From Parapristionchus giblindavisi (lineage: Eukaryota > Nematoda > Chromadorea > Rhabditida > Diplogasteridae): DNA of 64,000 bases. Each line of letters starts with the position of its first letter. Position 1 is the first letter of the stretch. The translations under genes and the position numbers were made by a program. Positions 21,728-35,480 of this stretch are shown here, piece after piece. The notes beneath the pieces are model-generated. The model made no database searches and was not told where the DNA came from. It was given only the letters and a program-made list of their open reading frames with translations. Location: contig CALSFV010000211.1 of NCBI GenBank assembly GCA_943737045.1, forward strand, positions 62,001-126,000, in the 5' to 3' direction.

Positions 21728-21872
21728 CATACATTTTCGGCGCCCTCACGGGATTTTATTTATATCGATTTAGAAAAATCGCCATTTTTCGCTTAATTTG
21801 TGGTCTTCCGCATAAAAAATGAGCCTTATATAGTGGGCCGATCCTCACATTGGAAGGGTATGAAAATATATG
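21728..21872. mobile_element. 145-bp CATACATTTTC element, 9-bp target duplication GTGCAGGAA
   Basis: Ends CATACATTTTC and GAAAATATATG, flanked by perfect 9-bp repeats GTGCAGGAA (21719-21727 and 21873-21881). A 9-bp duplication suggests a Mutator-like mobiliser. Relatives: 1-136, 23448-23590, 30231-30361 and 31723-31864, sharing GGCGCCCTCAC near the left end. Confidence 0.88.
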
Positions 21873-22299
21873 GTGCAGGAACAACGGCTCTACTAGATAT
21901 ATGCTAGAGCAGGACTTATTCATATTAGTGGACTGATCCTCCGGTCCAGCTGCTCTTGTCTATGTTAGGTATGGATACCCACTGGAGTGTGTCCTTCGAT
22001 TGCGTCATTGATCCACTCTAAGGATATATGGGTACCAGAAACAATGACTATGCCACAGTGAACCCATCACACGATCGATTGGGGAGAGAGGGGAGGCGGA
22101 TGAAGAGACGTGGCAGACGGGAGGTATTGCGCAAGTCTTCACTGTTCGTCGATCTGTCCTCACTTACCCGTTCGACCATCACCAGGAGGTCTATCACTCA
22201 TCTAATGAGTCTTATTGTTAGTAGAATGAGTGAGATATCTGTAGGCCAGAATTGAAACATCAGTGAAGATATAGTGACTGAGGCCGGATGTATGCGGCG

Positions 22300-22405
22300 G
22301 CAAACCGTTTGTCGACAAACGTGACGCCACAACCGTAGGCGGAGATGTTTGTCGAAATTCCTCCGCCTACGCTTCTGGCGTCACGTTTGCCTGCAAACGA
22401 TTTGC
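22300..22405. repeat. Palindromic element (GACAAACGTGACGCC arms)
   Basis: The left arm GCAAACCGTTTGTCGACAAA, then CGTGACGCC..CCGTAGGCGGAG, is mirrored by CTCCGCCTACG..GGCGTCACGTTTG and GCAAACGATTTGC. Related half-arms are at 13148-13210, 52318-52375, 54165-54230 and 56050-56115. Each unit of the 51-56 kb array has one. Confidence 0.75.
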
Positions 22406-24000
22406 AGGCGTTCATGCATCTGGCCTCTGATGTTTCTAAACACAGCACAATAGGTTCTTCTACCGGGGGTATGCCACTTACTCAACGTTCGTTTTCCCAA
22501 TTTTCACGCAACTCTGAGGGTTCCTTGCATATGCCCTACACCTGCTTCACCCTGTTTCCCCAAATGAACTATCTATCAAGATACAAGTGTCAATGTACGG
22601 TAATTATCCATTCATGGACATACGGTAGAGTGTGTAGATTTGAATAGGTGAGGAAGTGTCTCTTCTCCTATCGTATTCTTAACGAGAATGAGTGGCAAGG
22701 CCAGTCAGTCATGGATGGAGAGAGAGGAATTATGAATGGCCCTCACAGTGGGTGTGTCTCGGGGAGTGGTTAATGGGAGGCTATTCCCATCCATTCACAC
22801 TAATCATGGACTAATAAACTACATTAACCATGTGCATGAGACATCTTCAAGTGTGGGTTCATTTCAATCAATCGATAGTTATCACGCTTGGTTATGGATA
22901 TTGAACAGTAAGTATGCGGTAGTGGAGGAGTATGGATTAGTAGATCGATCTACGTATAATATTGTTCCTGCACCGCAATATAGTACACTTGTGAGCGAAA
23001 CTATAATTAAAAGCTTAAATCATACCCAAAATTTTACTGTTTATAACTTGAAATATATTTGATTTGTGTTCTCGGGTCTTTGAATCTGCAAAAAGGGATA
23101 ACCACGACATCATTCCGCATTTACGATCCGTCGTTTCGTTTTTTTCCCCTTGAAAGTGTGTCGTCCTTCTTTCGCAATTTCCTCCTTCCTCTCGTAAAAA
23201 TAAAATTTACGCCTCATAATCTGGTCATTGCTCATTAAATTCGAGATTTTTTCTTTGATAATCATGCCGACTTCACTCTAACGATGCATGATTGCATCTT
23301 GAAATGACGATGATTGAGGATTCTCACTCACTCTTTACATTTTTCGCTTTAAATAACATAATCAGCTGGTTTAGTGGTATTAGTCAGCTGGGTTGCCATG
23401 AGATTTCTTCATTACTCTTATGACTGTCGTTAGCATTGACCAAAATCACGTGTTTATACATTTCGGCGCTCTCACAAGATTTTTTTATATAGTAGGACGA
23501 TTTTCGAAAATTGGGCTATTTTTTTCTTTATGTGTAGTCTTTTGAATAAAAAAGTGCCTTATATTATATAAGGCACTTTATTATAAATATATGTGTTTGA
23601 CCCAGCGTATGACTCAACTACAAGGGTGCATACGGTAATTTTCTTAACATTAGCGAATATTAATTAAGCACAGTTTTCTATTCCTATTGTTTATTTTCGT
23701 GCTAATTCTTGTATCGCATTAGAATCGGCATCATCGATTACGTTGAAAAATGATAAAAATATAATTTTTCTGTTCTTTTGAAATTTCCACAATGCGGTCC
23801 CTAACTTATATAGATAGATCAATACATCATGGGCGCATGAAAATGTATGCACGTGTTAAAGTATCGATTGATAAAACTACGCGAGGGGCTTTTATTGTTA
23901 GGACTGTTTGTCCATCATTACTATCAGTACTATCATCCTGTATAAAAGTAACACAATTTGATCAATCTAAAGCCTAATATGATAAATGAATTGAATAGAA
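22406..24000. other. Intergenic, no gene supported
   Basis: Includes an open frame of 108 residues at 22736-23062 (+) with no recognisable motif, no splice context and unremarkable composition; I do not call it a gene. A diverged CATACATTTTC-family copy is at 23448-23590, with an inverted ATATAAGGCAC repeat near 23550-23580. Confidence 0.35.
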
Positions 24001-24049
24001 ATGAAAAAATCATGAAGGCCTAGAGAGAAAAAACTTTCCTGTCATCCAT

Positions 24050-27000
24050 AGAGCCATCATCTTGTGCCCAGTCAGTCATTCACTGTCAGTTGGTCTCTCT
24101 CTCCTCTCTGGATGTCTTCCTCTCTCTCTGACCTCCTCCTCCTCCACTCATGCCATACTCTCCACTATCCACACGCTATCTCGCCTTGTTCTCTGCCACC
24201 CTCTCCCAAACACGTACTATCTCGCGCCTGAGAGGGACGCCCTATGTGTGCTGCTCCAACAGACTGTGAAAGAAAGAGTGGAGGAGGGGAGAGGGCCGAT
24301 TCAAATTTGAATTGCTGCCCTCGCTCCCTCTAGCATCCCCCCCCCTCTTTTCTTCTCTTTCCAAGCCGATCTCGATGTGCACTAAACTTTCGCATTTGCG
24401 TAATTCTGTCGATGCTGTATACAACTTAGTTTCTGTCTCTCTACTTCTCCCTCTCTCCCTTTCTCTCTCTCCCGTTCTTTCATCAATTCACATCACAATT
24501 CAATTGAATGTTCATTTTTCGTTAAGAGCCCCCTCCTCTCGTCCTCTTCCTCCTCTTCTCAAACCTATTTCCCTTTCCGTTTTCCGTACGTGCTTTTCTC
24601 TTTTATTCCAGCGTTTCTTTGTAATCGAAAAGTAGGTACTAAGGTAAGACTTTTGGTTGGTTTTGATCTTTCGTTTGTCTATTTGCTTGACTGGCGCCTA
24701 AAGACCGCTAGACGACCTTCACTCCGATTGTGTTATTACTGTATATGGGTATCTGTCAGTTTACGATAAGTAGATAATTACGGTAGTTGTGCTTGATTGG
24801 CTCAATTCTGTCTCATTCCGTACGTGTGAGTGACTAATCATGGGAAAGTCGATATTAGTATAATTGTCAGATGGCTCTCCATAATTGGAAACATATCAAC
24901 ACTTATTGCATGGCACAAAAAAAACTTGGCAAAATGCCCAAAAATACGGTATTCTACACCATGGTGTCCTTTAATCGTCTGCTTTCTTTCTCATCTTTTT
25001 CTCTATCAAACCATGACCGTTCTCGAAACGCTGCGTGCCCCACCCTCCTTTGAAGCCGTTATTTTATGGTCCGTCATTTATTATCGATCTATCTCTGCAA
25101 TGTATACAATCCCGCCCTTCCGCCTTGCATAATGTGAATTGCCCTTGCGAGGAAGAGGTCGTTATGGAAGTTTATGATGCACATTTATGATAAGAATAAG
25201 AATAAGCGTTTAATCATATCATTTATCGTTTCCTGTCGAGATTTCTTTATAAGAATATTTGGTTTTGATCTGTCGATGTTTTTCTGAGAAAAAAAATCAC
25301 GACTCATGATTAATTTAATTTAATTTATCACTCGTAAAATGTAACGACAACAAATGACGCGTAGCACTGAGTCATGGTTAATTTCATTTCTTTAATTATT
25401 GCATTTGGAATTTAGTTATTTTGCCTTTCTGTTAGGCAGATAGATTTCGTAGGATTTCATGTGCTTAGAAAACCCTTGAAGGCTTTGCTTACGTGGCGCA
25501 ATAGTGCATAATTCGCTTTTTTTCACATGTGATTATCTCAGAGATTAAGATTAAATATGAAGCCTACTATATGATGAACTTTTGCGTAGATGATACCAGA
25601 TTATACTCTATTCTTATTCTGTCTATATTAGGGATAGAATTTGCATACTCTCTCTTATAGCACAGTGTTTCTCATATCAGAAAACTTGGCAAAATTCCAA
25701 AAAATACGGTATGGTGTATCGTGGTGCACTTTAACCGTCTGCACTCTCTCTCGATCACTCTCGAAACACCGTGTATAGGACATGTTGTACGACACAGTAG
25801 GACGTCCACTTCTGTATTATGTTATCTCAAGCACTCTCACATGGCCTCTCTATCACAATCGCTGTATCTAGTGACTCTCTCTTGCACTCATTATTTGGTC
25901 TAGCATACTTACAGTGGACTGTTTGCCCTCTCAATCATCCCAGCCTGATGATCGGGTTACGCCCCTTCCCCTTAATCAGGGCCCTGGTTGATCCCCTCGG
26001 TTACGGTACATTAATCGGGTTATGGTCACGGTGCGTTGAGCATGTTATGGTAATGCGCAGATACGGTTATGGTACGTTGAGCGTATTACGATAAGCAGTG
26101 CTCTCGCAAGAAGGCGAAAGAGGCCATGAATGCATCTCGTAAAAAGAGGTTTGAGAGCACATGGTAGTATGAGCATGTTAGAAAGGGTGAAAAGACACGG
26201 TCATAAAAGGGGGCGAACGATGGTTTTTTTCTGCTCTGCACTTTTTGAGATATCAAAGGAGAAAAATCACCGAATATTTAAGGGGCACACCATTAATTTT
26301 TTCTTATGAATTATTTAGTTCTTCAGATATGTATTCAAAAACACACGACTAGCACTTCGCTTTTGTGGCTCGATGGCAGTTTTCAAAGGAAGGAGTTTGA
26401 ATTCTTTCTTCCACTTGGTCTTTTTTCTCATAACCACTTCCCTGGTATCTGTTCGCATGAGCGCACAGCACTGCTTGAGTCTCGTCCATTTTATTTTACG
26501 TCTAGTCTTCGGTTGTGCAATTGACCGTGCACATTTCCTGCTCTTTATGACAGTCGTTTGTTGCTCCCCTCAATTTATGGCTTGGGGGATATGAACCGGG
26601 TTTTATGGTTTACTTGCGCAAAGAATGTATTTAAAGTTGCTTACTGCTAGCAATAAAGTGACTTGTCGCTGTGAGTTATGTAGTACATTTAAGCAAGTGT
26701 TGGGAAAAGTGTGAGATCATTCATGGGCGGGGAAAATGGAGCTCGATTCTACGGGGGGGGGGGGGTATTCGAACTAAAAATTGTTTTTAAAAAGATTTCA
26801 CAGGGGGCATTTAAAAAAAAGTTGTAAATCCATAATTTTACATGCGGCGCCCCCATGTCGGCGCCCATGTAGTATATTTCTACCCCCTCTTAGGAATGGT
26901 ATCCAGAGAGAATGGCAGATGATATTTCTTCCTAAGGAAGGGTTGCTCTTTATGTGTATGACCGTGGATTGGCCTTAGAATGGGCTCCCATAACAGAAGA

Positions 27001-29590
27001 GGGAGAGAGAGCGGGAAGAAATTTGACCACCGTGTGAGACTGGCGAAACAAAAAGAGCTAGGGGTTTTTGAACCTTGAACACAGCGTTTCCAAAGCGAAA
27101 GAGAGAGAGAGAGAGCACGCAAAAGCGTGCGAGTGCATTCTGTTAAAGTACACCTTGGAGTACCATACCGTAATTTTGCGCTCAGTATATAGTACTGACG
27201 CCCAATGGCTAAATCGCAAACTAGGATTCTACCAAGAGTGACTTTTCTGACCCCTATGGTGTATTCTTTTTTAAATTACCGAAAGTCGCTAGACCCTCAA
27301 GTTTTTGTTGATGCTCATTTAATTCGTTTCCCATTACCCCGCTACTTTCATCTCTCTCGCATCTCTTTCTTCTTCTTCTTCTTCTTCCTCGTCCTCATCT
27401 TCAATAGAGATTCCGCACGCGAAATTGCCTCGTCGTCGAAGATGACGAGGCGAGAGACTATGGTGATTTGAGAGAGTGCTAGAGATGATGAGATGAGAGA
27501 GTGTGCGAATTTGAGAGAGTGCTAGAGATGATGAGGTGGGAGAGTGTGCGAATGTGAGAGAGTAATAGAGAAGCTTGAAAGTAGACGATGGGCTTGAGAA
27601 AGATGGTCCTTAAGACTTTAACCAGATGAAGATGCTTGGATCAAGTCCAACACAACTATGATGGAGGGGATTACTGTAAGAGCATTACCGTCCAGAATTG
27701 GGATCTAGTGAAAGGAGTTTGACCATGGTACACTATCTGGTCTGCCAACTAGAGAGAGTTGGACTCGCGTAAGTCTGTACAACATTTCAAGTCCACTTGA
27801 TAGACCATCTGCGCTGCATACTCTCTCTCTCTCTATCTCTATCTCTTTATTGTTCTACCTTTTCACTCTGTCGCACCACGACCACTCTTGAAACACTGCG
27901 TTACTGCTGAAATGTTGTGCATTATCAATGTCTGATGAATCAGAATTCGATCTCTGGTTACCAGACACTACATATCCCTCCCCGCCCCTCTCATGCATGC
28001 GACTTTTGTGTGCCGGATTTCTTATTCATGAGAGAAGGGGGCGGGGCTTGTGTGGAAGTCGATGATGAAGATACAATGGAACTCATTAGTGACGTCGGCG
28101 TCCGGAGATAGGAAACGACCACGATGTTGTCTGGCTTCCTCTGTCTGTGAAGTATGGAGAGAGAGAGAGAGAGAGAGAATGAGAGAGAGAGAGAGAGTCA
28201 GGATTGTCTCCTGCTCGCAGTTATTTATGGTTATGGTAACTGCACTTATTCTCCTCGAGCGCAGTCCCAGTCCATATTTCTCTGTCTCGTACAGAGAGAT
28301 ATATGAGACAGTGTTCGCTCTAAAAGCCACTTTCACTAGGAAGCCGCACAATCCAGAGAGCGTCGGAAGTGGAGATGGCTATATCCTTTTGGTGCTCTCA
28401 GAGTTGCTAACGATTGGATTCCCTGAATAAGGGTACTGTAGCCATTTCGTGGTGGGATATCAGTGATATCGAAGCATGCACGAGGATGTTAAAGGATGAT
28501 GTTGGAGGATGATGATGTTGAGGAGGATGTGTTAAAGGATGATGATGCGAGGATGTTACATTTGCCTTACGGCGTAGGCACGTAACGCAAATGTAACAGT
28601 GCATAAAGATGCATCCCGTTATTCAAGGCACTGAAGTCCTGCGGGAGCTCACTGCTGTTCCAGTGATATTGGTACGAGGATGTGGCTGTAGTGAATACGG
28701 GCTATCCATCCTCCTCCCATTCATCGTCTAACTGTATTGTATTACGCTACACATCTGCCAGCAGTGGCTGTAGGGAGGAGGATGGGGGGTAGAGGGACAC
28801 ATTCAAATTCCTCCCTCACCCTCTCCCTCTCCCTCTCCCTCCCTCTCTCTCCCTCTAGGCCAAATGTGCGTCATGGAATTACAAAGGTCATTAGGCACAC
28901 AGAGAGGCCTCTCTGAGCAGATTCATTTCTCCCCTTCCTTCCGGTTTGGGATTTCGTATTCAATCTTGAATACATCTTCATTCGTTTGCAGACTGTTTCG
29001 TTCCTTTGACTTGGTTATTGATTGATGGTTTATCGTTTGATATTTATTTATTTATTATTTATTGATTTTATTGATTCGTATGGTAGAAAATGATTGCTAG
29101 TGTTCCGTTTTAAACGCTGTTTATGATACATTTTTAGATATATGCTTACAGAGTAAATTTTTGAGTACATGAGTGTCTGTCTGTCTGCCTCTCTCTCCCC
29201 TCTCTATCTCTCTTTCTCTCCCTCTATCTCCTCCCTCCCCCTCTCGTCCATTCAACCATACGTTGATCCCTCTTCTATGTAGTACTATCACTATGGATAT
29301 CTCATTTCATCCTCGATTAGACTCCGGATGGATGTATTATTATTTCTCCTTTGTGGTCCTCTTCTTCTCCTACTCCCCCTTCCTTAAACTGCTCTGCAGA
29401 GTTGAGAGGATATATATATAAGGGAATGGGTAGATTAGGCACCATCATGGTGTGTGCTGGTGGTCTAATCGAGGGTAGGACGACGTGCATGACGATTTCT
29501 TGAATGCGAGCCTATTTCTTATTTTATAACGACATTATGGACAATGATGTACGTTGGGTTCTCGAGTCGTGTAGTGCTTCTGCGAAAGAC
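24050..29590. other. Repeat-rich intergenic zone
   Basis: CT-rich tracts (24090-24130, 24310-24480, 27820-27850, 28800-28860, 29170-29250) and several copies of a dispersed repeat starting AAACTTGGCAAAATG-CC (24915, 25682, also 41441). A 51-bp tandem pair lies at 27464-27570 and a 43-bp foldback at 28555-28597 (GTTACATTTGCCTTACG arms). No protein gene or RNA gene is supported. Confidence 0.5.
25682..25790 (+). repeat. Dispersed repeat (AAACTTGGCAAAATTCC..TTTAACCGTCTGC..CTCGAAACAC)
   Basis: The same order of blocks occurs at 24905-25040 and 41441-41610: the TTGGCAAAATGCCAAAAAAT palindrome, a GGTGTACTTTAACC block, a CT-rich block, and ACCGTTCTCGAAACACTGCG. A reverse copy seems present near 27060-27180. 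Nature unknown. Confidence 0.55.
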
Positions 29591-29602
29591 GGGCCTAAGT
29601 GA

Positions 29603-29826
29603 CATAGGTGGGCGCGTGAAAACGAATATTTTTTGCGCACAGCCTTGCCTTCCCATGGGAGACTTGTGCATAGCCTTGCCTCGCAAAAATCGGACAATTT
29701 CCAGTCGAATTCGTCAAAAAATAGCCATGCGCACAGCCTTGCCTCACCCTTCCCCGGTTTGCGCACAGCCTTGACTCACCCTTCCCCGGTTTGCGCACAG
29801 CCTTTCCCCCAGCGTGCCCACCTATG
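29603..29826. mobile_element. 224-bp CATAGGTGGGC foldback with 8-bp target duplication
   Basis: Ends CATAGGTGGGCGCG and CGTGCCCACCTATG; flanks CTAAGTGA (29595-29602) and CTACGTGA (29827-29834), one mismatch in 8. The interior has three to four GCGCACAGCCTTGCCT units. Same family as 14242-14434. Confidence 0.85.
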
Positions 29827-30002
29827 CTACGTGATATAGTCGATAGTTTGGTTGATTCGATCAATATCGATTTCTTTGACATCGATCAATATTATTCATT
29901 TCCCAATCAATATTGTGTCTCCATTACATCTGCCTCGTTCGCCCCCTCTCCTTAAAGGGTCATTGGCGTCGAATGCTACTCGTAAAGGCAGATGTTTTGT
30001 GT

Positions 30003-30112
30003 GAGTGAAAGGGGGAGAGGGGGAGAGAGAGAGGGGAGGAGGAGGAGTAGGAGAAGAGGGAGAAGGAGAGAGGAGGGGGGAGGGAGAGGGAGAGGAGGGG
30101 AAGAGGAGGCAG
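30003..30112. repeat. Purine-rich tract
   Basis: GGGAGAG and GGAGGAG units on the plus strand. Confidence 0.8.
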
Positions 30113-30230
30113 TATCGTCTGTCCTCTTCAGGGCTAGAGGAGAGAAGTGAATGAGGAGGTGTCATTCTATATCCTTCCTTCCTTCACTCTTTTAACCCCT
30201 CACACTGATCCAGGCTCTATGAACTACTGT

Positions 30231-30361
30231 CATGGATTTTCGGCGCCCTCACTAGATCCTTCTTCGATTTAGTAGTTTTTTTTGGCTAAAATTGTAATCT
30301 TTCGTATTAAAAATAGCCGTATATCCTCAATCCTCACATTATGACGGTATGAAAATGTATG
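30231..30361. mobile_element. CATACATTTTC-family element, diverged
   Basis: Left end CATGGATTTTCGGCGCCCTC, right end GTATGAAAATGTATG, about the same length as the intact 145-bp copy. No target duplication visible. Confidence 0.65.
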
Positions 30362-30960
30362 ACTGAATCATCTGTAGTTTTTGATTCATGCACAGACAGA
30401 TCAGCAATGAATGATATGGAGAAGATTTGGGCGCTTACTTGGTCTTTGATCATACATTTTTGTTCAACTCACATTTGCAGAACTATAATCTGACCCGTAA
30501 TTGTGATAAACGGACCCGATTATAAACTGGCCCATAAAATTGGTTAATTTTCCCTTATTGTGGCAAAATATGTGATAAAGTGACCCGTTTTTTATAAGCG
30601 CGCTAATTTATAAACTGGCCCGTACCCACAATGTGGGTGCTCGAAAATGTATGTCTTTGATCTTTGATCTTATCAACTGATATCTTGTTATCGGTGTGTT
30701 CTTTGATTTGATTGATTTGGTTAATTTAATTGATATGATTCGATTTGATTGGCGTTCCTTCCGTCCTTTTCATCATCTAATCAATCACACTTTCACATTC
30801 CATCCCATCGTTTACATACTCGCACACAATTGTTAACGTCTCTCTCTCTTCCTCTCTCCCTCGCTATCTTTTGCAATTGGTCATTTTTGGCAACGGAAAG
30901 GAGGAGGGGATGAAAAGATGAAAGGGCTTGAGCCGACTCTGAAGAAACTCTACTCTTCTC

Positions 30961-31065
30961 CATCTCTCCCTCTCCCTGTCCTTCTCCCTCTCCCTCTCCC
31001 TCTCCCTCTCCCTCTCCCTCTCCCTCTTCTTCTTCATCCCCCTCTCCCTCTCCCTCTCCTTCTGC
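30961..31065. repeat. (CTCCCT)n hexanucleotide array
   Basis: Nearly pure CTCTCC hexamers for about 70 bp (30975-31030) with variants around it. Similar arrays at 31460-31505 and 34700-34745. Confidence 0.88.
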
Positions 31066-31399
31066 TCTAATGTGACAGTTCACGTCGACGCTTCCTCAAT
31101 GCACAATTGTTGCCTTGATTTTGCCAATTGATTTCTTTGATTTATTGATTTTTGAACTTTGATTTCTCTTTTTCTTGGGTGATGCTCGGTTGTATTTTTT
31201 TCTCTTGGTGGAAGAATAGACAGAACTGCGTACACGATTTATATAAGTGTTTAAATTTAATTAAATGAACATAAACAAAACCGCGGACCGCATATTTTGA
31301 CTTAATATCTCATCTTTCCCTTCTCGTGGCTGAGTACTGACCGAAATTGTATTTTGTATATTTATTCTATAATGATTAATGTGTATGTTTATTCTGGTA

Positions 31400-34350
31400 T
31401 TAGTCACTATCTATCATCTTTCTTTCTCTCTCACTCTCTCCCTCTCCCTCCTTCTCTCACTCCCTCCCTCTCCCTCTCCCTCTCCCTCTCCCTCTCTATC
31501 TCTCCCTCTGTTGCTCACTCTCTCTCCACCATGGATAAACATTCGCAGATTATCTTGGTATGACGGATCGAGCCTGGGAATGGGAATGACTCTGCCTATG
31601 ATTTTGTCACTCTACATCTACTTCTCCCTCTACTTCTACCTCTTCCTCTAGCTCTAGCTCTACCTCGCCCTCTCCCTTTCATATCTCTCTTGCCTCTTCT
31701 GATAATTCAAACCATACATATTCATATCCTCGCAATATGAGGATAGACCCATCATATAATTCTCATTTTTTATGCGAACGACTACAATTTAAGCTAAATA
31801 TATCGATTTTTCTAAATTGACCCACTATATAAATAAAATCCTGTAAGGATCCTGATAATGTATGAAACTCTTTCTTTTCCATCTCCGTCTCGAATTCGTC
31901 CTCTCGCTAACTGTTTTCTGAACGGGACGAACTAGTGGGGTATTCCAGTACCTCCTGCTGTTTAACTACTACTCCCCAGATTATCTCCCCGACAGGGTGC
32001 GGTTTAGGGGAGGAAGAGGGGGAGAGGGACAGGGAGAGGGAGAGGGAGGATGATGGAATGAAGGTATGGATTAGAGTCGCCTCCTTCATCCGATCGATTC
32101 TACTAGGGTCTGGTTGTAGTCTGCACCCACCTGCGTTTGAATTGGTGGACTATCCTGTGTTTGAAACGCAATTTTATGTTTTTTTTAGATAGTATTGAAG
32201 TTTGTTTCTGATTTACTCGATATATCTCACCCTCTGCCTTCACCTCTGTGGGTAGTTGATCACTGTGCCTCTCTCTCTCTCACTCCCCCTCCATCATCGA
32301 TGAATCAACCAACCCTGTGCTATCTCCCTGTATATTTATACATATATTGACTATCGCAGTGACTCTCTCCCTTTTCCTCCTCTACCGCTCATTTTTGCTC
32401 AATATCTCTCCCTCTCCCTATCCCTGTAACCGTTCCTCTGCTTCTTCTTCTCTGGTACTGTATCACCTTTCCCCCCTCCCGCTCTCGCCCCATATCATTT
32501 ACCAATCTCTTTCTCCCTCTCTCTCTCTCCCTATGTCCCCTTCTCTCTCAATGTGTATTTATGTCACATCTGCCAGGTCGATGATCATAACCATTATCGT
32601 GCCTTGATCCGTTCTCTCTCTTTCTATATGATTCTTGATTCGATTATGCTGTTCCTTCCTCTTCTCCTTCTTTTCCTTTTCCCGATCGCCGATGTTTCTT
32701 CATCTAATGCTTATTTCGTTTTCTTGATTTCAATTTCAATTTCTTTTCTTTCTAGATTTCTATTTCCTTTTCGATTTCTTTATTCTTTCCTTCTTTGTTC
32801 GATTGCTTGTTCGTGCTTACTTCGATTCTCTGATAGTTGTATCGTAATCCTCTGGTTTTTTCCTGTTGCTCTGTATCGCCTACGGTATTCTAACGATTAT
32901 TATCGATTGATTCTCTATCGATTGAAAATTCAAAGGTTGATTATCGATTGAGAATTATTGATTGCTTGCTCTTGTAGGAAGAGGACGTTTTCTGTACAAG
33001 TAATGAGAAGATTATGAATCATTTATTCACTCATTCATAATGTATGCCCCCCCCCCCGTTTAGTAATCGTAAGTCGATTAGTCAATTTATCAATTTTATC
33101 CTATTACATTGCATCGCGGCTAATCTAGTATTTGGCATCTCTACCTCTACCTCTGCATCTCCCTCTCCCTGTACCTCCTCTACCTCTACCTTTTCTCCCT
33201 CTCTCCTTATAACTCTCTCTCTCTACCTCCCTCTCCATCTATCTCTCTCTCTCCTTTTCATTTCTCTCCCTCTACCTCTCTCCAATCCATCTATCATCTA
33301 TAATTATGATGCCTGACCATTCAGTATCTTTCTATCTTTGTCTCTCACTCTCACTCCCCTTTTATTCATTCTCGAGTTAATCTTCACTCGACCTTACACT
33401 ATCTCGCCTACATCTCTCTACCTCTTCGTTCTCTACCTCTCCCTCTCCCTCCCCATGATCACCTTTCTAATCTCACTCATGCATCAGTCTTCTACATCTC
33501 TTCACACACTCTCGCTATATCCATCCATCTATATATGTATGCATATTCGTATTCTCGTATGTAAGAGTATGTATGGAACTGGGACTCATTTTGTACTTTG
33601 TACTGATCTTTGATCTCCAAGACGTCCTAGTTTTTTCTCCTTCAGACTATCACACTATTTTATAAACATTATTATATTTGCGCCATGTTTATTAAATGCG
33701 AAGTTTATTATGAAAAAAAAAACATGCAGATGTGCTCTATTAATATTATATGACATGCAATTTGAAATTATATTATGTTTGTGTTCGATTTCTCAATCTG
33801 TTACATTGATGCGATTTATCGCTTCCGCTTTATGCTTCCCGCTTCAATGGATTCCCTTTTTATTGCCCTCATGGCATTATTGCAAGATTTGAGCGTTGTT
33901 TTGGTTGATCTTTGATCTATGGTCTTTGATCTTTGATTTTTGCACTTTTGTCGTTTCTCTCGTCCTGCTCTTCTTCTCCTCTCCAGGTAGAACTATCGTC
34001 GATCATCCGTGCAAATGCGATATCTATTCTATTATCTCTCTCCCCCTCTCTCACTCTCCTCTCCCTCTCCCTCTCCCTCTCCTTCTTCCTCTCTTCCCTT
34101 CTCTCCCTCTCCCCCTTTATCGCTGTATCTTTTTAATAATCCATCTTGTAGATTAACATCTATCTATGCCTCTCCACCTCTAGGATTCTCTGTTTCAGTC
34201 TCTCTCTCCCTCTCCCTCTACCCCCTTTCTCTCTCTCTCTCCCTCCCTCTACCTCTCCCTCTCTCGCCCTCATCCATCTTCTGCTCATTGTCAGGACAAC
34301 TCTTACTCCTACTTTATCTATTACTGTCTGTCTGTCAGTCTATCTGTCTT
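31400..34350. other. Pyrimidine-rich zone
   Basis: Repeated CTCTCC, CTACCTCT and CTCTCT units on the plus strand, interrupted by a CATACATTTTC-family element at 31723-31864. Predicted Ser/Leu-rich or Pro-rich frames are products of this composition. A TTTGATC run at 33905-33945 followed by ..ctctccag at 33987 resembles an intron end, but no exon with coding character follows. Confidence 0.6.
31723..31864. mobile_element. CATACATTTTC-family element, diverged
   Basis: Left end CATACATATTCATATCCTCG, right end GATAATGTATG; interior TTGACCCACTATATAAATAA as in 1-136. Confidence 0.65.
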
Positions 34351-35480
34351 CCGTGATATATTACTGTACGGGTATCATTGTTGCGTCCCAGTTTTATCAA
34401 AATCCGACGGAAATGCTTGTATATAAAATTCGTCTGTCTCTCAGTCTTCTTTTTTTCTTTTTATTTATTTATTTTATTTGATCCACCCGTGAGTTATATC
34501 CTTGCAGAGATCCCTCGTTCATGGGTGTATCAAATAATTACATAAATTTTCCTATCAGTTACTTCATCTGTCTGTCTGTCTATACATACCGCCCTTAGTA
34601 CCTTGTCTTCATCTTTTTTGTATGTTTGTCATTGTACGAGTGTCAAGTAAAGAATGAACAGAAGTGAAGATAGGGATCTAGCCATGTAAGACTATCTATC
34701 TCTCTCCCTCTCCCTCTCCCTCTCCCTCTCCCTCTCCCTCTCCCCTCCCGTGTCATCCCCTCCCATCTGAAGGTCATCATCTATGTATTCAAAGAGCGCC
34801 TGCGAACGGGGGAATTTGAATTCGTTTTATGAATGAATTACTCTCCCTCTCCTTCTCTCTCCCCCCCCCTCCTCTCTCCATTCACTCGCATTTAATATCC
34901 TCACAGCATGGGAATAATCTTTTGAATAATAACATTTGAGATAGTATAGTATATGAGAAGGTAATATCTTGATCGTAGTTCACAAAGATCAAAGATTAAA
35001 GATCAAAGATCAGTGAATCTGAGCGCGATGACTTCTCGCCATCGAAAAGTACGTTACAAACTACGATGCCTGACCACATTTGTGATTTTTTTAAACTGAA
35101 AACTTGTTCATATTTTGAAAATCTGTAACGTAGCTATTTTAGCTATGCTACTGTAGTGATATATGCATCGTTAGGATAGATGGCTTCACCATTAGCTTTT
35201 GGTCTCTCTCTAGTGCTTCAGTATATTATAATTTAATACGTGATGCGAATTTCCCCTGACATAATGAGATCAGCTTGTAGTATGTGTAAGTGTTAGTAAT
35301 ATCAAGTACTATGTATTAATTATTTATATTAAGTGCTAATGCTCTGTGCGCAAGGTTTTGAAATGAAGAAGAAATATCTTTTTGTGTGCTCCCTCACGTC
35401 CTTTTATTGTTTTCTTTTCATGACTTTTGAACACACCACATGAGTGATTGGAGGGATTGCAGAATGTCACACCTGTAATG
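34351..35480. other. Intergenic, simple repeats only
   Basis: A pure CTCTCC array at 34700-34745 and GATCAAAGAT repeats at 34985-35012. No gene supported. Confidence 0.45.

Noticed and set aside
22736..23062. 108-residue open frame as a possible gene
   Set aside because: No recognisable domain, no splice partners, no homologous copy; could be chance.
33905..34160. Exon after an intron-like TTTGATC run and CAG at 33987
   Set aside because: The following sequence quickly becomes CTCTCC repeat; no donor or coding signature.
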